Below are positions 27,373 to 33,917 of a stretch of DNA of 64,000 bases, in pieces. The position numbers were made by a program, and so were the translations under genes. The notes below the pieces were generated by a model that had not been told where the DNA came from, made no database searches, and saw only the letters and a list, made by a program, of their open reading frames with translations. The stretch is taken from NCBI RefSeq assembly GCF_017565645.3, contig NZ_CP086136.1:558001-622000 (forward strand), written 5' to 3'. Position 1 is the stretch's first letter. Each line of letters opens with the position of its first letter. The DNA comes from Bradyrhizobium barranii subsp. barranii (GTDB lineage: Bacteria > Pseudomonadota > Alphaproteobacteria > Rhizobiales > Xanthobacteraceae).

Positions 27373-28242
27373 ATGAAGCTCGTCCGCTTTGGCAATCCCG
27401 GCGCCGAGAAGCCGGGACTCGTCGACGATCAGGGACGCCTGCGCGACCTGTCGAATGTGATCGCCGACGTCACTCCAGCCAACCTGTCGCGTTCAGCGCT
27501 CCAAAAGATCGCCGCGGTCGATCCGTCCACGTTGCCGCTGGTCGCCGGCGAGCCGCGCCTGGGTGTGCCAATCGTCGACGTCGGAAAATTCGTCGCGATC
27601 GGGCTCAACTACGCCGACCATGCCGCGGAGGCGAACCTTCCGCTGCCCTCCGAGCCCATCGTCTTTCAGAAGGCGATCACTTCGCTCAGCGGGCCCAACG
27701 ACGACGTCGTCCTGCCGAAGGGCTCGACGAAATCGGACTGGGAGGTCGAGCTGGGCATCGTGATCGGCACGCGGGCATCCTACGTGGAGCGCGCCGACGC
27801 TCTCGCCCACGTCGCCGGCTACTGCGTCGTGAACGACGTCAGCGAGCGCGAGTATCAGATGGAACGCGGCGGCACGTGGGACAAGGGCAAGGGCTGTGAT
27901 AGCTTCGGCCCGGTCGGGCCGTGGCTGGTGACGAGGGACGAAGTCTCCGATCCGCAGGCGCTCGACGTCTGGCTCGACGTCAACGGGCAACGCATGCAGC
28001 AGGGCAATACCCGTACGATGATCTTCGACTGCGCGGAGATCGTCAGCTACGTCAGCCGCTTCATGACGCTGATGCCCGGCGATATCATCGCGACCGGGAC
28101 GCCGCCCGGCGTGGGCATGGGCAAGAAGCCCGCTCCGATCTATCTCAAGCCGGGCGACGTCATGACGCTCGGCATCGAGGGGCTCGGAACTCAGCGTCAG
28201 CAGACCCGGGAGTGGTCGCCCGCTGCGGGGCAGCAGACATGA
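27373..28242 (+). CDS. Fumarylacetoacetate hydrolase (FAH) family protein
   Basis: 289 residues. N-terminal small domain, then the FAH core: VGKFVAIGLNYADHAAEANL, the metal-binding acids in DWEVELGIVIG, VVNDVSEREYQ and the late GDIIATGTPPGVGMG. Family members hydrolyse or isomerise diketo acids, for example 2-hydroxyhepta-diene-dioate isomerase. It may provide a second exit for the ring-opened product. Its TGA overlaps the ATG of the SDR gene (ATGA). Confidence 0.87.
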   Translation: MKLVRFGNPGAEKPGLVDDQGRLRDLSNVIADVTPANLSRSALQKIAAVDPSTLPLVAGEPRLGVPIVDVGKFVAIGLNYADHAAEANLPLPSEPIVFQKAITSLSGPNDDVVLPKGSTKSDWEVELGIVIGTRASYVERADALAHVAGYCVVNDVSEREYQMERGGTWDKGKGCDSFGPVGPWLVTRDEVSDPQALDVWLDVNGQRMQQGNTRTMIFDCAEIVSYVSRFMTLMPGDIIATGTPPGVGMGKKPAPIYLKPGDVMTLGIEGLGTQRQQTREWSPAAGQQT

Positions 28243-28991
28243 CCCTCTACAGCGGAAGGTTCGAAGGACGGACGGCCGTCGTCACCGGCGCGGCGTCCGG
28301 CATCGGCCGCGATGTCGCCCGTCGCCTGGCTGCCGAGGGCGCGCGCGTCTCCATGTGGGACTTGAACGCCTCCGCCCTCGCCACCGCCGCGGGTGAGGCC
28401 GGGGCGACGAATACGCAGCCAGTCGACATCGCGGCAGAAGACGCCGTCGAGGCGGCCATGGGGCGGAGCCTCGAGGCGCTGGGCGGACGACTCGACATTC
28501 TGGTCGCAAGCGCCGGCATTACGGGGCCGAACGGAGCCGTGAAGGACTATTCGGGCGCCGATTGGCGGAGGATCTTCGACGTCAATGTCAACGGCGCCTT
28601 CTACTGCAACCGCGCCGCGGTCCGCGCGATGGAGAAGGGCGGCTACGGACGCATCGTCAACGTCGCCTCCGTGGCGGGAAAGGAAGGCAACCCGAATGCG
28701 ACGGCCTACAGCGCATCCAAGGCGGCCGTGATCTCGCTGACCAAATCGCTCGGCAAGGAAACTGCGGCGACGGGCATTCGCGTCAACTGCATCACGCCGG
28801 CAGCGATCAAGACGCCCCTGTTCGATCAAATGACGGCGCAGCACATCGACTTCATGCTGTCGAAAATTCCGCTCGGGAGATTCGGCACGGTCGAAGAGGC
28901 GACCTCGCTCGTCTGTTGGCTCGCCAGCGATGAGTGCTCGTTCAGCACCGGCGCGGTATTCGACCTGTCCGGTGGGCGGGCGACCTACTAG
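28239..28991 (+). CDS. Short-chain dehydrogenase/reductase
   Basis: 250 residues from ATG 28239, overlapping the FAH stop. Classical SDR: TGAASGIG cofactor loop, ASAGITG, catalytic Ser in VNVASVAG and YSASK active-site pair, PAAIKTPL. Probably oxidises or reduces an intermediate of the pathway. Last gene before the operator-containing gap. Confidence 0.88.
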   Translation: MTLYSGRFEGRTAVVTGAASGIGRDVARRLAAEGARVSMWDLNASALATAAGEAGATNTQPVDIAAEDAVEAAMGRSLEALGGRLDILVASAGITGPNGAVKDYSGADWRRIFDVNVNGAFYCNRAAVRAMEKGGYGRIVNVASVAGKEGNPNATAYSASKAAVISLTKSLGKETAATGIRVNCITPAAIKTPLFDQMTAQHIDFMLSKIPLGRFGTVEEATSLVCWLASDECSFSTGAVFDLSGGRATY

Positions 28992-29005
28992 CCGAGCATT
29001 CGCCA

Positions 29006-29022
29006 TGTTCGCGTGGCGAACA
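29006..29022. promoter_or_regulatory. Candidate IclR operator 2
   Basis: TGTTCGC-GTG-GCGAACA. Arms are identical to those of operator 1 at 21473-21489, with the same three-base spacer length. Lies just after the SDR gene, about 260 bases upstream of the dehydrogenase gene, suggesting a second promoter of the same regulon. Confidence 0.7.
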
Positions 29023-29040
29023 ATCTGAATGAATGTGTTG

Positions 29041-29057
29041 TGACCCGGACCGGGTCA
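29041..29057. promoter_or_regulatory. Second palindrome upstream of the dehydrogenase operon
   Basis: TGACCCGG-A-CCGGGTCA, perfect 8-base arms around a single base, 18 bases after operator 2. It is unlike the IclR-type site and could bind another regulator or form a hairpin. Confidence 0.45.
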
Positions 29058-29109
29058 TTCGATAGTCGGACAAACAATAAAAAGCGCCGCAGAGCGTACG
29101 GAGGAAACG

Positions 29110-29139
29110 ATGACCAGCAGCAGAACCGAAACAGGTTGA
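29110..29139 (+). CDS. Possible leader micro-ORF (9 codons)
   Basis: ATG with an excellent ribosome site encodes MTSSRTETG then TGA. The 13 bases GGAGGAAACGATG are identical to those at the start of the binding-protein gene (21565-21577). It may be a translated leader or the relic of a deleted first gene. Starting the dehydrogenase here is impossible because of the stop. Confidence 0.35.
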   Translation: MTSSRTETG

Positions 29140-29281
29140 CGAGCGAAGCTATCGGCACGGCCGACAGCGCGCCCGAACTTCGCAAAACGAACGGACGACC
29201 CAAGCGACGACCCTTTCGGTCGGAGCACAGCGTCGTCTTGCGTTCCAGCAACCGTCACAAACGATCAAGGAAGGAAACCAC

Positions 29282-30391
29282 ATGGCCACAATGAAAGCGG
29301 CTCGGCTACACCAAGTAGGCACTACTTTTTCGATCGACGAGATCGCAGTTCCTAAACCGCGCCCCAACGACGTTCTGGTCAAGGTGAAGGCGTGCGGAAT
29401 CATTCCGAACATGAAGAACGTGATGGCGCACTACGCGGAGTGGTTTCCCTTCCTCCCGCTTCCGCCGCTGCCGGCCATCTACGGTCTGGACGCCTCCGGA
29501 GAGGTCGTCGAGGTCGGCAGTCAGGTCAAGTCCATCAAGACCGGCGACCGCGTGTACGTGAATCCGGGCACGTCGTGCGGGTCATGCCACGCCTGCCGCT
29601 GCGGACAGCCCATCAACTGCGACGCCTACACCTTCCTCGGATACTTCGGTTTCGGTCCTCGCTCGAGCCAGGTCTTCGTCGACTATCCGTACGCCGGCTT
29701 TGCCGAGTACATGACGGCACCGACCTCTTCGCTTGTGAAGCTTCCCCCGTCAGTGTCCTATGAGGCCGCTGCCCGCCTTGGATATCTGGGAACGGCGTAC
29801 TCCGCCTTGCGAAAGGCAGGCGCTCGTGCGGGAACGAGTGTGATCGTCAGCGGTGCGACCGGCACGCTCGGCCTCGGAGCGGTCATCCTCGCTCTGGGGA
29901 TGGGCGTCACCAAGATCTTCGGCGTGGCGCGGGACAAGAAGTTGCTCGAACGCCTGCGGGCGATCGCTCCTTCTCGGATTCACGTGCTGTCCGCCGGCGA
30001 ACGACCGGTGGACGAATGGGTACGCGAGCACACCGACGGCCTGGGAGCAGACATCTTCATCGATGCTGTTGGGCCGGGCGCTCCGAGCTCAACGTCGCTG
30101 GCCGGCATCAACGCGCTGAGACGCGGCGGCCGGATGGTGGACATCGGCGGCATGGCCGAGCCCCTGCCGTTGGAGATGTTTCGACTGATGTGCTTCCAGA
30201 TCAGCGTCATCGGCTCGCTCTGGTTCGACGTCGCGGAAGGCCAGGACATGGTCGAGATGGCGGCGGCCGGGACCTTGGATCTCTCAGTCTTCGAGCACGA
30301 GCGATATCCGCTGCGAGACATCTCCAAGGCGCTCGAAGCGGTCGATCGCAGGACCGGCGGCTTCAGCAACGTCGTGATCGTCCACGAATAG
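29282..30391 (+). CDS. MDR-family alcohol dehydrogenase-like protein without catalytic zinc ligands
   Basis: 369 residues, medium-chain dehydrogenase fold with NAD(P) motif SGATGTLGLGAV. The structural zinc lobe is intact: four Cys in TSCGSCHACRCGQPINC spaced 2-2-7. The three catalytic zinc positions are all changed: ACGII where GIC is usual, YGLD where GHE is usual and LGYLGTAY where a GC is usual. So hydride transfer, if any, is zinc-independent. Followed by the cupin gene 14 bases on. Confidence 0.85.
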   Translation: MATMKAARLHQVGTTFSIDEIAVPKPRPNDVLVKVKACGIIPNMKNVMAHYAEWFPFLPLPPLPAIYGLDASGEVVEVGSQVKSIKTGDRVYVNPGTSCGSCHACRCGQPINCDAYTFLGYFGFGPRSSQVFVDYPYAGFAEYMTAPTSSLVKLPPSVSYEAAARLGYLGTAYSALRKAGARAGTSVIVSGATGTLGLGAVILALGMGVTKIFGVARDKKLLERLRAIAPSRIHVLSAGERPVDEWVREHTDGLGADIFIDAVGPGAPSSTSLAGINALRRGGRMVDIGGMAEPLPLEMFRLMCFQISVIGSLWFDVAEGQDMVEMAAAGTLDLSVFEHERYPLRDISKALEAVDRRTGGFSNVVIVHE

Positions 30392-30405
30392 GAAGGAGAG
30401 ATCAG

Positions 30406-30945
30406 ATGTCTCGCTTGATTGTCACTTCTCATAAGGATGGGAAATCCTCGATTGGATTGGACCAATCAATACCCGCAATCCCGTTCAAATCGGTGCCGGG
30501 GTTCGACACCGCGCTGGTGTGGGGAACCGCGGCCGCTCCATCCGTTCCATGGGATGGTCGCAACGCCGCGAAGGGACACGAGAGCGTCCTGCCCGATGTG
30601 GGAGAGACGCGGTTGATGAAGGTGACCTTTCCCCCTGATTCCGTGATGATGTCGGCAGACTTCGATCCCGCGGCTGCCGGTGCGGAATACATGTCACGCA
30701 TACCGGGACTGGCGCAGCGGTTCGAGCCGGATAGCCCGGGGATGCACACGACCGACAGCGTGGACTATGGCATCCTGATCGAAGGGGAGATCTCGCTAGA
30801 ACTCGACGACGGGAAGACGGTCGCGCTCAAGCCGGGCGACGTCGTCGTTCAAAACGGCACTCGGCATGCCTGGCGCAATCCCGGGGCCAAGCCCGCCACG
30901 CTGATCTTCGTGCTGATCGGAGCCAGCCGTTCCGCGGACAAGTAA
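30406..30945 (+). CDS. Cupin-domain protein
   Basis: 179 residues. One cupin barrel in the C-terminal half: HTTDSVDYGILIEGEISLEL followed by DGKTVALKPGDVVVQNGTRH. Metal ligands could be the His at GMHTTD, the Asp/Tyr of DYG and His in TRHAW. The N-terminal half has a TALVWGTAAAPSVPWDG stretch. Might be a dioxygenase-like or binding protein of the same pathway; its reaction is not known. Confidence 0.75.
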   Translation: MSRLIVTSHKDGKSSIGLDQSIPAIPFKSVPGFDTALVWGTAAAPSVPWDGRNAAKGHESVLPDVGETRLMKVTFPPDSVMMSADFDPAAAGAEYMSRIPGLAQRFEPDSPGMHTTDSVDYGILIEGEISLELDDGKTVALKPGDVVVQNGTRHAWRNPGAKPATLIFVLIGASRSADK

Positions 30946-30953
30946 TTCATCGG

Positions 30954-31620
30954 ATGAACCGTGCAATGAGACTTTTCTCGACCGTGGTGGGTGCCGTCGC
31001 GGGCGTTCTTTTGCTCCAGGGTGCCTTCGCCCGAACGCAAACCGTGCCGCGCGTCGGGTTCGTGGCCGGTGCCGGTGGCTACCCGAAGATGGCAGTGACC
31101 AATCAAGCGTTTTTCGATGGCCTGTCGGATGCGGGCTACAAAGACGGTAGCACGCTGACTGTCGTCTTCCGGACGGCCGAGGGCAACATGAGCCTCATGC
31201 CCGAACTGATCGCGCAGGTCTTGGCTGAGAAGGTCGATTACCTGGTCGTGTCCAGCTCTCCTGGATGTGCAGCGGCACAGAAAGCGACGTCCACGGTGCC
31301 AGTTCTGTGCATCTCAGTTCAGGACAGTCCGATCAAAGAGGGGCTGACGACAACGCTCGAGCACGGGAATGAAAATTTGGTAGGGGTGCACAGCTATCTA
31401 CCGGACGGCATATTACAGCAATTGCGGATGCTCCAGCAATTAAAGAGCCAGGCCTAAAGAAGCTTGGCGTTTTGTTCAATCCCGCGAACGCCACGCACAA
31501 ACGTCTGTTGGCTGATTGGCAGGATGTCGCCGCCGCACAGAAGATCGAGGTCGTACCCATGCCGGCCGTCGGGCCGGCGGATCTCGAGAAGACTATTCTG
31601 AACCAACGCGGAAATTGCCA
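30954..31620 (+). pseudogene. ABC-type substrate-binding protein (PF04392-like), frameshifted and truncated
   Basis: Signal peptide and N-terminal lobe (VPRVGFVAGAGGYPKMAVTN, LVVSSSPGCAAAQKAT) are open to TAA at 31455-31457. The second lobe continues in another frame (EPGLKKLGVLFNPANATHKR, IEVVPMPAVGPADLEKTI) and is lost at ~31605, where it runs into the end of the glsB-like gene on the opposite strand. The gene is broken twice. It trails the cupin gene by 8 bases, as if once part of that operon. Confidence 0.75.
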
Positions 31621-31913
31621 TCGGCCTGCTCGGCGCCGATACGTATGGTCCGCATAGCCCGGCCGCTCCTGCCCGCCATCAGCCCATAGACGAACAGTAC
31701 GATGATCGCGCCGATGACGGCGCCGACCAGCCCCGCTCCTTCGCCAGGCCGATACCAGCCGAGCCCCTGACCGAGATAGGTCGCCACGAACGCTCCCACG
31801 ATTCCAAGGATCGTGGTCAGAACGAACCCAGTCGGCTCGTTGCCGCCGGGCATGATGAATTTCGCGATGACTCTTGCGATGAAACCGATGATGATCGTCC
31901 AGATGATGCCCAT
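31593..31913 (-). CDS. GlsB/YeaQ/YmgE family (transglycosylase-associated) membrane protein
   Basis: About 106 residues with three hydrophobic segments: MGIIWTIIIGFIARVIAKFI, LTTILGIVGAFVATYLGQGL and VGAVIGAIIVLFVYGLMAGR. The family normally stops soon after the last helix. Here the frame reads on for ~22 residues (from SGRAMRT) into the broken binding-protein gene, so the native stop has probably been lost. Stress-associated inner membrane protein of unknown mechanism. Confidence 0.78.
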   Translation of the reverse strand: MGIIWTIIIGFIARVIAKFIMPGGNEPTGFVLTTILGIVGAFVATYLGQGLGWYRPGEGAGLVGAVIGAIIVLFVYGLMAGRSGRAMRTIRIGAEQADGNFRVGSE

Positions 31914-31936
31914 TTTCCCTCCGAGTGCGCGTTGTG

Positions 31937-32398
31937 TTAACCAGCCGACGGAGAAGGAACGCGTCCATCGGGCGTGTATTTGTCCACGGCAGTCGGCAGC
32001 TCGCGGGACAAGCGGTCGAGTATCTCCTGCTGCGACAGTCCAGTCTGCTGTTCCAGCTTCTGCAGGACATCCGGACCGATCGCCTGCTTAAGTTCGGGCG
32101 GCGTGACCTCCCGGTTCGGCCCGTGATCGACCCAGGACTGCGCGGCGTCACCCTGACCGTTCTGTTTGAAGTGCTCGAGAAGTTCGCCGATCCCGCCGTT
32201 GAGCAGCGAACCCACGCCACCGCCGCCGACGAGGCCGCCCAAGTTGCCGAGCATGCCGCTTAGCGAGTCCTTGTTGCCTGCCGCCGGCTGCCCGGTGGTC
32301 GCGTTGCGAAACATCTCCGCCAGCTTGTCCCGATTCTGGTAACCGGCGAGAGCGAGCATGCCCAAGAGGGCGGTCATCGATGGCATTCCGCGGCTCAT
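31937..32398 (-). CDS. YidB family protein (DUF937)
   Basis: 153 residues from ATG 32398 (MSRGMPSMTALLGMLALAGY). Glycine-rich middle (LGGLVGGGGVGSLLNGG) and C-terminal GPDVLQKLEQQTGLSQQEIL, typical of YidB. Function unknown. A truncated second copy of its first 31 codons sits at 40970-41061. Confidence 0.82.
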   Translation of the reverse strand: MSRGMPSMTALLGMLALAGYQNRDKLAEMFRNATTGQPAAGNKDSLSGMLGNLGGLVGGGGVGSLLNGGIGELLEHFKQNGQGDAAQSWVDHGPNREVTPPELKQAIGPDVLQKLEQQTGLSQQEILDRLSRELPTAVDKYTPDGRVPSPSAG

Positions 32399-32431
32399 TT
32401 TCCGCTCCTGTATTCGATCGTTGTCGCGTGC

Positions 32432-32466
32432 AAAAAAAGGCGGCCCGCTTTGGAGGCGGGCTGCCA
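32432..32466 (-). terminator. Rho-independent terminator
   Basis: On the - strand: GGCAGCCCGCC, a short loop and GCGGGCCGCC followed by seven T. It ends the transcript of the gene at 32473-33093 and separates it from yidB. Confidence 0.85.
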
Positions 32467-32472
32467 ACCGAT

Positions 32473-33093
32473 TTACCGTACGCCTGTGCCGTAGAGTTGG
32501 CGCTCGCGGCGGACCTCGTCCGCGCCGTAAGGTTGCGCCGCCGGATCGTAGCTCTTCCACCCCGACTTTTGCCAAGCCGCGCTGCGGTCGCGCAGATTGA
32601 CGGCGGATTGGTCGAGGATTGCTTCGTACCGCGCACGGTCGCCGTCAGGAACGCGGGCCGAAACCATCGTGCCGCCGCGCCTTACGCCTTCGGCATAGAG
32701 AGGTGCTTCTTCCTCGGAAACGCCGGCTTGCGTCAGCGCACCGACGACTCCGCCCGTGGCGCCGCCGGCGACCGCGCCCAGCGCCGTCGAGGCGAGCCAT
32801 CCGGCCGCGACCACCGGACCCAAGCCCGGAATGGCCAGCAGTCCAAGGCCAGCGAGCAGACCGGCTGCGCCGCCGAGACCCGCGCCGACGCCGGCCCCCG
32901 TGGCAGCACCTTCGGCACGATCGTCGACACCGTCGCGGTCGCGATCGACTTTCTTGTCTGTGCTGTACCAGTTGTCCGAATTGTTCGCGACGATGCTCAC
33001 CTCCGAATGCGGCAGACCTGCCGCTTCGAGGCTCGTCACCGCGCGCTGTGCGTCGGAATAGTTGTCGTAGAGACGTGAAATCGTAACGGTCAT
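32473..33093 (-). CDS. General stress protein 17M-like domain protein
   Basis: 206 residues. N-terminal YflT-like alpha/beta domain (MTVTISRLYDNYSDAQRAV, LPHSEVSIVANNSDN), a Gly/Ala-rich membrane-associating middle (AGVGAGLGGAAGLLAGLGLL), then a second short domain with MVSARVPDGDRARYEAIL. This layout is common in rhizobial stress proteins. Own terminator downstream. Confidence 0.78.
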   Translation of the reverse strand: MTVTISRLYDNYSDAQRAVTSLEAAGLPHSEVSIVANNSDNWYSTDKKVDRDRDGVDDRAEGAATGAGVGAGLGGAAGLLAGLGLLAIPGLGPVVAAGWLASTALGAVAGGATGGVVGALTQAGVSEEEAPLYAEGVRRGGTMVSARVPDGDRARYEAILDQSAVNLRDRSAAWQKSGWKSYDPAAQPYGADEVRRERQLYGTGVR

Positions 33094-33130
33094 TTTGAAT
33101 CCTTGTCTGCGTTCGCTACGGCGCTCAGTG

Positions 33131-33451
33131 TTACTTGGCCGCGTTGACGTTGCCCTGAAAATCCAGGCTGAGGTTTGTCGATGTGCCGCCCTTGCTGGCC
33201 TTGCCGCGCCACACGCCGTTGTCGTCCTTCTTCAGGCCCGTGACGTCGGTGTAACCGGCCTGCTCGATCTTCGATTTGGCCTGGCCCTCGGTGAAGCTGT
33301 TGGCCCCCGAAACCGGTTTGTCGGAATTGTTCTGGCCGGAACTGTTGACCGCGTTGTTGTTCGGGCGGTCGGTCGCCGGCGGATTTTGCGCGAACGACGG
33401 ACCCGTCAGAAGCGAAGCGGCCGTCAGCAGCAGAAGAACTTTCTTGTTCAT
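33131..33451 (-). CDS. Small secreted protein, PepSY-like C-terminus
   Basis: 106 residues from ATG 33451, preceded by GGAGGACG. Signal peptide MNKKVLLLLTAASLLTGPSF; Asn-rich linker; C-terminal SFTEGQAKSKIEQAGYTDVT and DDNGVWRGKA, resembling a PepSY repeat. Periplasmic, function unknown. Confidence 0.75.
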   Translation of the reverse strand: MNKKVLLLLTAASLLTGPSFAQNPPATDRPNNNAVNSSGQNNSDKPVSGANSFTEGQAKSKIEQAGYTDVTGLKKDDNGVWRGKASKGGTSTNLSLDFQGNVNAAK

Positions 33452-33638
33452 GTCGTCCTCCAGTATTGGCCGGGCACAACATGCGCTGCGCCCAGAGGTT
33501 CCAAGGTTTCCCGGTCGGATTGACGCAGCACTCAGGCCGTGACGCCGACGCCGCGAGCCCGCCGCGGCGCCGGCGCCGGAGAATGAGACCCATGGCTGCT
33601 GATCGAACCATGAGGGGTAGCCGGCGTTTACTGACATC

Positions 33639-33917
33639 ATGTCAGACGCTTTCGACTATTTCCGCGCCTACGCAGTCCGGGCTCTTTGCAAGGCGCGAGC
33701 GATGCCGAAGGGCCGGATGAAGCACCTGCAGCTTGTGGTCGGCCGGATCTATAACCTCCTCAAGAAGGAGGCGGCTTACGGCCCGAACACGCAGCACCTC
33801 GAGGATTTTCGCGCGGCCCGGAAGCTGGAGAGCTCTCTCGATCGTCGGTCAAGCGACCGCCCCGGGGGTCGCCTTACTCCGGCGGCGCCGCGAAGCTCGG
33901 ACCGGGAGGCTGGCTGA
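33639..33917 (+). CDS. Hypothetical protein upstream of the PolX-like gene
   Basis: 92 residues: MSDAFDYFRAYAVRALCKAR, LQLVVGRIYNLLKKEAAYG. Helical, basic tail. Stop TGA abuts the ATG of the next gene (TGAATG), so the two are likely translated together. Confidence 0.65.
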   Translation: MSDAFDYFRAYAVRALCKARAMPKGRMKHLQLVVGRIYNLLKKEAAYGPNTQHLEDFRAARKLESSLDRRSSDRPGGRLTPAAPRSSDREAG

